Positions 9,201-17,530 of a DNA stretch of 64,000 bases are shown here, piece after piece; position 1 is the stretch's first letter; every line of letters begins with the position of its first letter. The notes under the pieces are model-generated. The model had not been told where the DNA came from. It searched no databases and saw only the letters and a program-made list of their open reading frames with translations. Source of the stretch: Kiritimatiellia bacterium (GTDB taxonomy: Bacteria > Verrucomicrobiota > Kiritimatiellia > UBA8416 > YA12-FULL-48-11); contig JAQUPZ010000008.1 of the NCBI GenBank assembly GCA_028716365.1, forward strand, positions 238,058-302,057. Direction: 5' to 3'. The position numbers and the translations under genes are program-made.

Positions 9201-9530
9201 CTATTTCTTCTTAAACGAACGGGTAAACCGGAGCTCCTTCGGCGCCTTTAAAGGTACTGCATTTTGTATTTCTGCATCCCGGGTAGCTGCTTCGTACTTT
9301 TTGGCAGTAATTTTACGTTTGGCGTTTAAATCATACAAACAGTTCCCGCATATGGTAACATACTTATCAACTGAAGCGCCACATTCGGGACATGTTCTGG
9401 CCTGGCCATCTGGCATGGGTATTTTGATAGACCCTTTACACGCAGGACATTCAATAACCTGTCCAAGCGTTTCTTCATCGATTTTCAACTTCTGTTTACA
9501 ATAGGGACATCTGAATTTGATTTCACTCAT
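9201..9530 (-). CDS. Zinc-ribbon protein
   Basis: A 109-aa protein. I choose the ATG at 9530 (MSEIKFRCPYC), which has an AGGA about 8 nt upstream and puts the metal motif at the N terminus; an upstream ATG at 9596 would add a hydrophobic 22-residue leader without SD. It contains CPYC and CPAC forming an MJ0042/FmdB-like ribbon, then CPEC and CGNC forming a second. The C terminus is strongly basic. The first ribbon resembles that of the Ser/Thr kinase at 12-14.6 kb. Function unknown. Confidence 0.75.
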   Translation of the reverse strand: MSEIKFRCPYCKQKLKIDEETLGQVIECPACKGSIKIPMPDGQARTCPECGASVDKYVTICGNCLYDLNAKRKITAKKYEAATRDAEIQNAVPLKAPKELRFTRSFKKK

Positions 9531-9884
9531 GGCATATCCTGATATGTTTAATAAAACAGACAAACAAAGTTCAACTATATCAGCCAGTTTAATCATAATA
9601 ATTTACAGACTCAAGTATGGAGTAAAAACATTTACAACAGCGAATAAAACGCAGAGAAGGTGTCGGAAAAGGCATCAAACGCGACGGAGCGCGTCTTTCT
9701 ATAATAAGGGATTCTGGCTGTATTTATGGGAAAATACGGTCCTTTGATTCTTCTTGCCTTTCAATGTGACTTTATAACAGTTTCTTTAACTATCGGGAGA
9801 AGAAACGCTGGCATAATCCTCCGGCATTGCTCCCGGGAAAATTGCCATTACAGGCAGTCAACCAGTATTACAGGGAGGGACCAT
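9531..9884. other. Divergent intergenic region
   Basis: 354 bp between the divergent zinc-ribbon and Tat-isomerase genes, so it should hold both promoters. A short hairpin ACGCG-acggag-CGCGT followed by CTTTCT near 9679-9700 could be a weak terminator-like or regulatory hairpin. Open frames across it (for example from 9726) lack an SD and do not look coding. Confidence 0.4.
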
Positions 9885-10835
9885 ATGCTTAATCGACGCA
9901 GTTTTTTAAAAGGTGCTGTTTCCGGTGTTGGTGGATTCTGGAGTCTTGCGCTGTGCTCCAAGTCAACAGCCGACAATGCGCCGGTTAAGCCAAATGCCGC
10001 CGGACAGCAACGAATGAAATTATCGATCGACAGTACAATGTTCAGTCGATTCAAGACACCTGCCGTATGGACCATGATCCGCGAGGCTGGTTACCGTTTC
10101 ATAGAACTGGGAATATGCCATTTCCGCTCTCATGAGATCGATTCAGGAGCGATACAACAGTTGAAAAAAGATGTTATGGATGCCGGCTTGAGTCCTGTTG
10201 CTGCATTTATTGTGCACAGGTTTTCCAGCCCCGACGAAACAATCCGCAAAAAAGCCGTTGAGAACTGGAAACGTTCGATTGATGCCGTTGGTCAATTGGG
10301 ATTGAAACTTATTACCACGGAACTGACAGGAGAGCTTAAGCAACCTGCCCAGAGCGAAACGGCGTTTCGCAAATCGATGGAAGTATTGCTTCCCGTTTTG
10401 GAAAAGGTTGATATTCATCTGAGTGTAGAACCGCATCCTGGTGATTTTTTCGAAGCTGCCAAACCAACCATAAAGTTGTTGAGGAGCTACAACTCAAAAT
10501 GTCTCGGATACCTGCACTGCATGCCGCATGATTTCTTCCTGGGTAATCCACGTGAGGTCATACTTGATGCAGGCAGGCTGCTCAGTCATGTCCATGTTGC
10601 CGATACTTTTCGCAGGGAGCGGCTTATTGCCAAGGCAGGGATCGGATTGCATATGCACCTGCGACCTCCGCTGGGTGAAGTCAATTTTCAGGAGACGTTT
10701 GACGCTCTTGAAAAGATCGGCTATCGGGGTTGTGCGAGTGTACAGTTGTTAAGTCATCTGGACGATCCGGGCGGAACAGCACGGCAGACCCGTGAGTACC
10801 TGCAAAAAACATATCCTGACTGTTTTGTGATATGA
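9885..10835 (+). CDS. Tat-exported sugar isomerase/epimerase-like TIM barrel
   Basis: A 316-aa protein of the xylose-isomerase-like (AP endonuclease 2) barrel family. The start is ATG 9885, set by the SD agggaggga (9872-9880) and by the twin-arginine leader MLNRRSFLKGAVSG. Barrel motifs carrying probable metal ligands: ITTELTG, LSVEPHPGDF, LSHVHVADTF and PLGEVNF. Family members isomerise or epimerise sugars, and secreted PVC members are also proposed to act on 3-keto-glycosides as lyases or hydratases. It precedes a lytic transglycosylase gene. A second Tat-exported member lies at 26.8-27.7 kb beside Gfo/Idh oxidoreductases. Confidence 0.85.
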   Translation: MLNRRSFLKGAVSGVGGFWSLALCSKSTADNAPVKPNAAGQQRMKLSIDSTMFSRFKTPAVWTMIREAGYRFIELGICHFRSHEIDSGAIQQLKKDVMDAGLSPVAAFIVHRFSSPDETIRKKAVENWKRSIDAVGQLGLKLITTELTGELKQPAQSETAFRKSMEVLLPVLEKVDIHLSVEPHPGDFFEAAKPTIKLLRSYNSKCLGYLHCMPHDFFLGNPREVILDAGRLLSHVHVADTFRRERLIAKAGIGLHMHLRPPLGEVNFQETFDALEKIGYRGCASVQLLSHLDDPGGTARQTREYLQKTYPDCFVI

Positions 10836-10911
10836 ATACTGTTTTTACGCCACGCTTTATTTGGCATGAGTGAGTTTGTTCCTTATCAGTGTACAAAAAG
10901 AGAGTTAACGA

Positions 10912-11865
10912 ATGCGTCGCTTTAACTGCATAACGATTCATTGTATTCTTGTACTTGTTCTAACGGGCTATTCTCCCGCCACGGCACAGAATGACCAGAT
11001 CAATATCGGCGACATCTTGCAGAGTGGCGAACAGTGGGTGCAGGAGAATATCGATCCCGATGTCCTCCGTTTCCTAGGGGATATGGACCAGGCAAAGGTA
11101 CAAAAGCTGATCCGCGATTTTCAACAATGGCTTCATGGCGATCAAGTGGCGAATATTGCTTCCATCAAGGAGACGGCTGCCGTCGTATTGCCCTTGATGG
11201 AAAAATACGAAGAGACCTGGCCCTACGCAGTATGGCTGAAGACCCGGCTGGACTACCTCGAAATGGCAGACCAATTCAAACACACACTGCCTCCACCAAA
11301 GGTTGAACCCGGCCAGCCGCTCAAACCGATTCCCAATCCGGAACCGGAAGTGGAACGAAAAGCATGGAAAAAACAGCTTGAAAAAAGGCCCTTGCCGAAA
11401 GGAGCCGAAAAATATGTAGCCCGTCTGAAACCTATCTTCGCCGCACAGAAGGTACCGGAAAAACTGGTCTGGCTCGCAGAAGTCGAATCATCTTTTACTC
11501 CATCTGCCCGCAGTCCGGCTGGAGCGGCTGGTATGTTTCAGTTGATGCCACGTACCGCCAAACTCTATGGTCTTTCCTCGTGGCCGCGTGATGAACGTTA
11601 CCAGCCGGAAAAGAGCGCAAAGGCTGCAGCCAGATATCTGAAGTATCTCCACGGAGAGTTTGATAATTGGCCCCTGGCCCTGGCGGCCTATAATGCGGGA
11701 GAGGGCCGGGTTCGAAATCTCCTGAACCGCCACAAGGCGAAAAGTTTTGACAAGATCGCCACACATCTACCAGCCGAGACGCAGATGTATGTGCCGAAAA
11801 TCGAAGCGACGCTCCTTCGTCGCGAAGGTATTACGCTCTCCCAGTTGTCCGGGCCTGAATCATAG
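10912..11865 (+). CDS. Lytic murein transglycosylase (SLT domain)
   Basis: A 317-aa periplasmic enzyme expected to cleave peptidoglycan glycan strands to 1,6-anhydro-muropeptides. It has a signal peptide (to about residue 25, ending ATAQ), an alpha-helical N-terminal region of about 140 residues, and a C-terminal SLT domain with catalytic Glu in WLAEVESSFTP, the GAAGMFQLMPRTA motif and LALAAYNAGEGRV. The arrangement is MltD/Slt-like but no LysM repeats follow. It sits 76 bp downstream of the isomerase-like gene on the same strand. Substrate specificity beyond peptidoglycan is not visible. Confidence 0.9.
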   Translation: MRRFNCITIHCILVLVLTGYSPATAQNDQINIGDILQSGEQWVQENIDPDVLRFLGDMDQAKVQKLIRDFQQWLHGDQVANIASIKETAAVVLPLMEKYEETWPYAVWLKTRLDYLEMADQFKHTLPPPKVEPGQPLKPIPNPEPEVERKAWKKQLEKRPLPKGAEKYVARLKPIFAAQKVPEKLVWLAEVESSFTPSARSPAGAAGMFQLMPRTAKLYGLSSWPRDERYQPEKSAKAAARYLKYLHGEFDNWPLALAAYNAGEGRVRNLLNRHKAKSFDKIATHLPAETQMYVPKIEATLLRREGITLSQLSGPES

Positions 11866-11926
11866 AATTGCTTCTTTCTGTATTCTGTCGTTACAACCAA
11901 ATGATTACGCATTTCGGCGCCAGCCT

Positions 11927-11998
11927 TGTCTCCCATTCACCCACTCGCCGTTTCCCCGATTCATGCCTTATCCCTCCATCACCGATTCACCGGTTCAC
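11927..11998. repeat. Low-complexity pyrimidine-rich intergenic tract
   Basis: Repeated phrases of the type cattcaccc / gattcacc / ggttcac form a degenerate direct repeat in the gap between the transglycosylase and kinase genes, touching the 3' end of the kinase. Similar human-readable low-complexity tracts occur at 43402-43431 and 44909-44958. Confidence 0.45.
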
Positions 11999-11999
11999 A

Positions 12000-14609
12000 T
12001 CAACGAAATTCCCCTGCATCGTACTTCTTCCAGAACTCGGCGGTCGGCCAGTGATTAACGTCAGGATTACTGGTTCCAATCTGCGTTAAAGTCTTCATCT
12101 CCCGGATCACCTCAATGCCGCTGGTGATGTCTTTGGGTGTAAAATAGATACTCGTTAACGGCATGCCTTTCAAAGGCGTCAGGTCGGTAACCTTCGTCAC
12201 GTAGAAATACAATGATGTCAACGGCATGCCAGTTAGTGGAGTCATATCACTGACACTCGTATTACCGAATCTCAGTTTTGTCAGTAACATGCCCTTTAAC
12301 GGTGCCAGATCCACAACTTGCCTGCAATTATACAGACTCAAAGACGTTAACGGCAGACCCTTTAATGGCGTCAAGTCTATGATCCTGGTGCTGTCAATAA
12401 ACAATTCCTTTAGCGACATACCTGTCAGTGGTGTCAGGTCAGTTACCTTTGTACCGGTGATATTCAAATTTACCAGAGGCATACCCTTTAACGGTGTCAG
12501 ATCACTAACCAATGTATTGAAAATGTTCAGGTCCGTCAGATGCATACCCTTCAATGGTGCCAAACTGGTTATCTTCGTGTTCCGGAGATCTAACGAACTG
12601 AGAGGCATGCCGCTCAACGAGGAGATGTCAGAAATGTCTGCACCACTCAAATCAAGTATATACATCCCCTTGCCGTCGCTGGAAAAACTGGCGCCTTTTG
12701 TCTTTGTCGCTTCAAGCAGGCCTTTCAAAAGAGATTCAACACCTTTTCCTTCGGTATTACTGTTTACTTTCTGAAGTGTAGCTATGGCGTCAGAAAACCG
12801 CCCTTGGCTCCTCAAGGCCAGGTACAGTTGAGAAATCGCCTGAAATCCCAATCCCTTTCCTGCCTTTGCCTCCTTCATGATCTTTTTGCAAAGTTCCTTG
12901 TTTTCCTTTGCATGCTTATTAACAGGATCGAGCTTTAAAGCCCGGTCATACTCCTCCGCAGCTTCGTCCAGTTTTAACAAGGTTTGTAGAATGTCACCCT
13001 TAAAACCATGATATCCAATATTCTCAGGTACCAATTCGCATGCATAACTAATGACTTCCAAAGCTTTTTCGACCTCTCGATTCTCAAAATAAATCCTGCT
13101 CTGGGCGGCAAGGGCAGGGGCGGTACCCTTGAGATCTTTTAATGCCTTTTGGGCCACCGCCTTTTCTTCCAATGCAATTTTCCTGGATTTCTCGGCCCTT
13201 ATCCACTGGGTCGTGCTGATTACAGATCCAGCAACGATAAGTACGATTATTGAAACGACGAGGCCGGTCACGGTCTTGTGCCTTTTTACAAAGAGTCTTA
13301 CCTGCCTCCATACACTTGCCTGTTCGGCGCCTGTGGCGAATCCTCCCTGGTAAGCATCAATGTCTTTCTGCAGTTCCTTGACCGTTTGATATCGCCTGTG
13401 TGCCTCGCCCGTCAATGCCTTCATCGCCACGGCAGAAAGAGAATCGGGAATCAATTTATCCGGACAATGGGGTAGGGACGACTCGCCGAGTCGTCCGCGG
13501 ACGGCCGAGCCGGCCGTCCTTACCTTTTCTCCTCCGACACTCTGTGCCTTTGTGCCTTTGGAACTCTGCTTCTTCAGTCTTCCTGTTCGTTTCTGATTAT
13601 ATTCCGTCGGAGGTGGTATATCACAGGAAGTAATCTTTTTAATCAGTTCGTCCAGATCGTCTCCTGTGATAGGAACGTGCAGTGTAAGTATATTATACAG
13701 GATCGCGCCAAGTGAATAGATGTCCGTTCTCTCGTCAATCTCTTCCATGTTCCCCAACGCCTGCTCGGGCGACATGAATCCCGGCGTTCCCATGATTTCG
13801 CCATCCATGGTTTTCAAGATCTCCGATCCGGAATCCTTTCTCACTGAATCAATGATTTTCTGTGCCTTCTGACTCTGCAACTGTGTGCCCTTAGAACCTT
13901 GTAACTTTATTGTTTTCTTGGGCAACACCTTCGCTAGACCCCAGTCCATGACCAGCACTTCTCCATAATCTCCAACCATGATGTTCTCGGGTTTAAGGTC
14001 ACGATGAATTACACGTTTGGAGTGTGCAAACGCTATGGCGTCACAAACCTTCTGGAAGATCGTAAGAAGATGCGCCAGCGGATAATCCCTGATGGTCTGT
14101 GTATCACCAGACTTAATACCATCAAGTATATCGTTCAGTGTTTTCCCCTTCACAAACTTCATCGTGTAGAAAACATTGCCATTGGCATCGAGACCAAGTT
14201 CATAAAGCGGAACAATTCCGGGATGTTCGAGCTGACCCGTTACCTGGGCTTCTTCCACAAAACGAAGAAGTTGTTCCGCGCTTGCTTTTTCCGGCTCCAG
14301 CAATACCTTCATTGCAACACTGCGTCGTAGGTTCACATCCTTTGTATTCAGTATTGCGCCCATCCCGCCCTGGGCCACAGTTTCACCAATTTCGTATTTA
14401 CCATCCGGCACAGGAATTAAAGTCTTGGTGACAGACATTTTATCGTCAGTGGTGTCTGATGGGGCGGTGTCATCTGGTGGTGTAGATGTATCAGAAATCG
14501 ATGAAGGAATAACTACGTTAGTACCGCATTGTGGACAAGTTATAGTCTGCCCGCTGTAGATGGATTGGATTTCCAGCCGTTGACCACAATTTGGACAGTC
14601 AAATTTCAT
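12000..14609 (-). CDS. Zinc-ribbon Ser/Thr protein kinase with TPR and leucine-rich repeats
   Basis: An 869-aa membrane-bound kinase. In order: N-terminal ribbon (CPNC ... CPQC); kinase domain (about 72-430) with AQGGMGAIL loop, Lys in VAMKVL, catalytic HRDLKPEN, metal-binding DWG in place of DFG, and MGTPGFMSPEQA; a single membrane helix VTGLVVSIIVLIVAGSVI; a coiled linker; TPR-like helices; and about nine 22-residue leucine-rich repeats with the phrase DLTPLKGMPL. I choose the ATG at 14609 (MKFDCPNC) over a TTG at 14666. Two low-complexity insertions interrupt the kinase domain, one between DWG and the GTP..SPEQ motif and one after the HVPITGDD segment; the second contains a palindromic DNA element. 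Kinases with ribbons and repeats are typical of planctomycete-type bacteria; targets unknown. Confidence 0.9.
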   Translation of the reverse strand: MKFDCPNCGQRLEIQSIYSGQTITCPQCGTNVVIPSSISDTSTPPDDTAPSDTTDDKMSVTKTLIPVPDGKYEIGETVAQGGMGAILNTKDVNLRRSVAMKVLLEPEKASAEQLLRFVEEAQVTGQLEHPGIVPLYELGLDANGNVFYTMKFVKGKTLNDILDGIKSGDTQTIRDYPLAHLLTIFQKVCDAIAFAHSKRVIHRDLKPENIMVGDYGEVLVMDWGLAKVLPKKTIKLQGSKGTQLQSQKAQKIIDSVRKDSGSEILKTMDGEIMGTPGFMSPEQALGNMEEIDERTDIYSLGAILYNILTLHVPITGDDLDELIKKITSCDIPPPTEYNQKRTGRLKKQSSKGTKAQSVGGEKVRTAGSAVRGRLGESSLPHCPDKLIPDSLSAVAMKALTGEAHRRYQTVKELQKDIDAYQGGFATGAEQASVWRQVRLFVKRHKTVTGLVVSIIVLIVAGSVISTTQWIRAEKSRKIALEEKAVAQKALKDLKGTAPALAAQSRIYFENREVEKALEVISYACELVPENIGYHGFKGDILQTLLKLDEAAEEYDRALKLDPVNKHAKENKELCKKIMKEAKAGKGLGFQAISQLYLALRSQGRFSDAIATLQKVNSNTEGKGVESLLKGLLEATKTKGASFSSDGKGMYILDLSGADISDISSLSGMPLSSLDLRNTKITSLAPLKGMHLTDLNIFNTLVSDLTPLKGMPLVNLNITGTKVTDLTPLTGMSLKELFIDSTRIIDLTPLKGLPLTSLSLYNCRQVVDLAPLKGMLLTKLRFGNTSVSDMTPLTGMPLTSLYFYVTKVTDLTPLKGMPLTSIYFTPKDITSGIEVIREMKTLTQIGTSNPDVNHWPTAEFWKKYDAGEFR
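13476..13519. repeat. Double palindrome inserted in the kinase coding region
   Basis: Two adjacent perfect palindromes: GGACGACTCG-c-CGAGTCGTCC (13476-13496) and GGACGGCCG-agc-CGGCCGTCC (13499-13519). On the kinase strand they are read in frame as about 15 residues rich in Arg, Gly, Ala and Ser, absent from normal kinases at this place. The structure resembles the two-hairpin element at 29182-29240 and suggests a REP-like mobile repeat. Confidence 0.8.
13537..13575. repeat. ctttgtgcc-type low-complexity repeat inside the kinase gene
   Basis: Contains repeated ctttgtgcc units and is read on the minus strand as SSKGTKAQS-like sequence in the kinase. A related copy lies at about 13861-13905 (read as GSKGTQLQSQKAQ) in the activation-loop region. 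Both are in frame. Confidence 0.6.
13861..13905. repeat. Second ctttgtgcc-type repeat in the kinase activation region
   Basis: Degenerate copy of the 13537-13575 tract (tgtgccttctgactctgcaa and following), inserted in frame between the DWG motif and the MGTPGFMSPEQ motif of the kinase and lengthening the activation segment. Confidence 0.5.
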
Positions 14610-14743
14610 ACGACCATTTCGTGGATAGATATTTTGATAGATACCCCTATCCTGGTTTTGACTCAAGCTTTCTTTTTTATATTTCCTGTTTATCCCTGTC
14701 TGCCCGCCGTTATGTCCTTCGTAGCGCTTGGCGAAGTAGGAAG

Positions 14744-15007
14744 CTAGCGACGTCGCATGGATTTGGTTGTTGGAGCCGTTTCCGTGAACTTGTCGGCGTA
14801 AGCATCTAGAAGACGTCGAATCATTATCTGGTAGGGTGTGCCGTATCGTTTGGCTTCAGTTTTGAAGAACTCGATGCTTTTGCGGCTTAAACCTATTGTT
14901 ATCTTTGTACTCTTCTCACGAAAAGCCAATTGATCGGGTTTCGGGAGGAAATCAGGAATGACCTTCAGTGGTCCCATGGGTTCATTTGTGTATGTTATGT
15001 TCTTCAT
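14744..15007 (-). CDS. brnA: BrnA-type antitoxin
   Basis: An 87-aa ribbon-helix-helix (CopG/BrnA-like) antitoxin; the core is KITIGLSRKSIEFFKTEAKR followed by a helix (YQIMIRRLLDAYA), with a basic tail. It should bind and neutralise the BrnT toxin and repress the operon. Its start overlaps the toxin gene by 26 nt, and the order toxin-then-antitoxin is that of BrnT/BrnA systems. Family assignment rests on context as much as on sequence. Confidence 0.85.
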   Translation of the reverse strand: MKNITYTNEPMGPLKVIPDFLPKPDQLAFREKSTKITIGLSRKSIEFFKTEAKRYGTPYQIMIRRLLDAYADKFTETAPTTKSMRRR

Positions 15008-15269
15008 ATAATTTCTTTCCTTTCCGCCAGTATCCGGCTCCTATAATCCGGATCATATTATTTCGATATGTGAAACGGACGGTCATGATTCCTCCGCCTG
15101 TTTTGCCAAAACAATAGAATCGATTCTCTCTCTGGCTATGGGATAGATCCTGCGCAATAATACGCATTGGATCGGCAAAGGCATGTTGTGCTTCGGCAAA
15201 CCCCACGCCATGCTTACTTCGGTTTTCGCGATCTTTCGCGTCATCCCACTCAAATGCGACCTTTGACAT
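14982..15269 (-). CDS. brnT: BrnT-family ribonuclease toxin
   Basis: A 95-aa toxin of the BrnT family (RelE-like fold), expected to cut RNA and stop translation when free of antitoxin. Diagnostic pattern: FEWDDAKDRENRSKHGVGF at the N terminus, FADPMRII, FGKTGGG, and a C-terminal MIRIIGAGYWRKGKKLYEE. The family usually has an Arg-rich RIISAR segment here; this copy has GAGYWRK instead, which may alter activity. It is followed by the overlapping antitoxin gene. The upstream 60 bp is very AT-rich (15285-15335), a plausible self-regulated promoter/operator. Confidence 0.85.
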   Translation of the reverse strand: MSKVAFEWDDAKDRENRSKHGVGFAEAQHAFADPMRIIAQDLSHSQRENRFYCFGKTGGGIMTVRFTYRNNMIRIIGAGYWRKGKKLYEEHNIHK

Positions 15270-15595
15270 GTAAAAAGCCTATCAGTTACGCAAATATATA
15301 GCAATACACTTATATGTATATTTATATGGCTCAAACTTGCGAATGAGAAGCAACGTTTCCCAACGAATTGCCATGTTCCTTTTGCTTCAGTGTTTCAGCA
15401 AAGCAATCCAGCACCTGAATCCCCGCATTTGCATGCCGTTAAACGCGAATCCAAGAAACAATTGACACCTGCCGAGTTTCTGCTGCAGAATTCTACGAGT
15501 AGTTAATAATAAAGGTTCATTCATAAACTGTTAAAAGAATCAGTTTCTTATAACCACCATAACTTAAGTTTTCGAAGTCAAAGAAAAAACAGGTC
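15270..15595. other. Divergent intergenic region upstream of brnTA
   Basis: 326 bp between brnT (minus) and a Tat-exported protein gene (plus). The brnT-proximal part holds runs such as cttatatgtatatttatat, a plausible promoter/operator. A + strand frame without start codon, ending with TAA at 15504-15506, reads protein-like in its last 25 codons (HAVKRESKKQLTPAEFLLQ), so a decayed gene is possible but unproven. Confidence 0.4.
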
Positions 15596-16675
15596 ATGAA
15601 TTCTACCAGCCCTCACGGAAGACAAGTTTGTAGACGGACTTTCCTGCAAACAACGGCCGTCGCTTCGGTAGCCTGCATCACAGCACGTCCACTGTTTGCA
15701 GCGGATCAGCAACAAGACACAAATGCTTCGTACCACCGCGCCAACACGGACTGGTTGGCCAAGTGCCGCTTTGGCATCGGTGTCCATTGGACTGCCCAGA
15801 CAGTTCCCCGCAACGATTCACCCAAACCGTTCCAGAAGGCGGTCGCTGACTTTGACCTTCACGGATTCATGGCCGCCGTCGAACACGCCGGGGCTGACTA
15901 CGTATTATTCACGGTGACCCACGCCTTCCAAATGTTACCCGCTCCGCATGCTGTGCTCGACAAAATCCTGCCGGGTCGGACCGTCGAACGTGACCTGATC
16001 CGGGAACTTGCGGACGCCCTGACGGCCAAGCAGAAGCACCTGTTGGTCTACTATAACCACTCCTGTAACGGCAAACAGGATTCGGCATGGGAACAGGCAG
16101 TCGGCTACCACGCCCCCAACAAGGAACGGTTTGCCAAAAATCTGATAGAAATCATTTCCTGGATGGGCGAACGATACCGTGACAAGATCAAGGCATGGTG
16201 GTTCGATAGTCCTTACTCGGTCGATCCCCGTGGCCCGCACAACAGCGTCACCACGAACATGACTGGTTTCCAGTTTCCGTGGGAACGGTTCACTGTCGCC
16301 GCCAAGGCCGGGTATCCGGCACGGCTGGTAACCTATAACGCCGGTGTCAACCAGACGTTTCTGTACACGATGCATCAGGATTACTGGGCCGGAGAAATGG
16401 TTAACCTCGACACCCCGGCCAGGAATCGTTATCTGGACAACGGCCTCCAGTGGTTTGGCTGGACGTGTTTGGAGGACCGCCGTTGGGTTCACACGAAACT
16501 CGAGACGCCGATCCCGCCACCGCTATACACCAATGAACAGGTGATCCGTTATGTCCAATCCTGCAACCGACACACGGCACCAATGACATTCAACGTTGGT
16601 ATCTACCAGGACGGTACGCTGGCTGAAACGTCGATTGAACAGTTGCATCAGCTGAACAGGACTCTGCATTCCTGA
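15596..16675 (+). CDS. Tat-exported alpha-L-fucosidase-like protein
   Basis: A 359-aa protein with a twin-arginine leader (CRRTFLQTTAVASVACI) and cleavage near LFAA. The mature part resembles a shortened GH29-type barrel: FGIGVHWTAQ near the N terminus, HAGADYVLFTVTHAFQM, LLVYYNHSCNG and KAWWFDSPYS, where the Asp of WWFDSP occupies the place of the GH29 nucleophile. It lacks the C-terminal beta domain of classical fucosidases and the usual His-His-Asp-Gly, so substrate and even activity are uncertain. It is transcribed alone, 133 bp before a DedA gene. Confidence 0.65.
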   Translation: MNSTSPHGRQVCRRTFLQTTAVASVACITARPLFAADQQQDTNASYHRANTDWLAKCRFGIGVHWTAQTVPRNDSPKPFQKAVADFDLHGFMAAVEHAGADYVLFTVTHAFQMLPAPHAVLDKILPGRTVERDLIRELADALTAKQKHLLVYYNHSCNGKQDSAWEQAVGYHAPNKERFAKNLIEIISWMGERYRDKIKAWWFDSPYSVDPRGPHNSVTTNMTGFQFPWERFTVAAKAGYPARLVTYNAGVNQTFLYTMHQDYWAGEMVNLDTPARNRYLDNGLQWFGWTCLEDRRWVHTKLETPIPPPLYTNEQVIRYVQSCNRHTAPMTFNVGIYQDGTLAETSIEQLHQLNRTLHS

Positions 16676-16738
16676 CCTTGGAACAACCAGTCCCACGGGC
16701 GACCATGTTTCAAAGGTAATTTTGTATTCACGATTTCG

Positions 16739-16767
16739 TTGACTGGAATGGAACATTTCAGCATAGT
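16739..16767 (+). promoter_or_regulatory. Predicted sigma-70 promoter for the DedA gene
   Basis: TTGACT (16739-16744), a 17-bp spacer and CATAGT (16762-16767), about 40 bp ahead of the ATG at 16809. Confidence 0.45.
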
Positions 16768-16808
16768 CTTCGGATTTTCAGCTATAAAGATTGTTGGGCA
16801 ATTAGAAA

Positions 16809-17477
16809 ATGGAAACAATAAAACAGTTTATCGATTATTTTCTGCATCTGGACAAGTATCTGGGGCAGGTCATCAATGCATGCGGTTTGTGGACCTACGG
16901 TGTTCTTTTCACGATCATTTTCTGTGAAACCGGCCTGGTAATTATGCCGTTCCTGCCAGGCGATTCCCTTCTTTTTGCCTCCGGCGCGCTCACGGCAAGC
17001 TCTTCTCTTCAAATAGGCTGGTTGCTGGTTCTGCTTATCTCTGCGGCAGTGGCTGGTGATGCCGTCAACTATATGGTCGGTTACTATGCCGGTGAAAAAA
17101 TTCTTCACAGCAAAACGCGGCTGATTAAAAAAGAACACCTTGACCGTACCCACGAATTTTTCGAAAAGCACGGCAAGATGACCATCATCCTCGCAAGGTT
17201 CGTTCCAATAGTCAGAACATTTGCGCCGTTTGTCGCCGGACTGGGAAAGATGCGATACCTTGAGTTTGCGGTTTACAATGTTACCGGTGGAGTTATGTGG
17301 GTGTCGCTGTTTGTTGTGAGCGGTCGGTTGTTCGGACAGAACCCGTTCGTGAAACAGCATTTTTCGCTGGTTATCCTGGCCATAATTATTCTTTCCGTGC
17401 TCCCTATTGCATACGAAGTATGGCGGCAATGGATGGAAGGAAAGAAAAGGGTCTCACAGGAATCTTCTCCGCAGTAA
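16809..17477 (+). CDS. DedA-family inner-membrane protein
   Basis: A 222-aa polytopic membrane protein of the DedA/SNARE-associated (VTT) family, linked to lipid-carrier flipping and envelope integrity. Signature parts are ETGLVIMPFLPGDSLLFASG near the N terminus, the amphipathic FFEKHGKMTIILARFVPIVR segment with two conserved Arg, and FAPFVAGLGKM. Length is normal. It precedes a membrane glycosyltransferase-like gene; both may handle polyprenyl-linked sugars, but that is inference. Confidence 0.9.
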   Translation: METIKQFIDYFLHLDKYLGQVINACGLWTYGVLFTIIFCETGLVIMPFLPGDSLLFASGALTASSSLQIGWLLVLLISAAVAGDAVNYMVGYYAGEKILHSKTRLIKKEHLDRTHEFFEKHGKMTIILARFVPIVRTFAPFVAGLGKMRYLEFAVYNVTGGVMWVSLFVVSGRLFGQNPFVKQHFSLVILAIIILSVLPIAYEVWRQWMEGKKRVSQESSPQ

Positions 17478-17530
17478 CTCATCAACTTACTGGTTGCCAT
17501 GTTCTGGCTGTTATTACTATTCTTTCAATC

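Noticed and set aside
9726..9884. Longer N terminus for the Tat isomerase-like protein
   Set aside because: A strong SD and the twin-arginine leader place the start at 9885.
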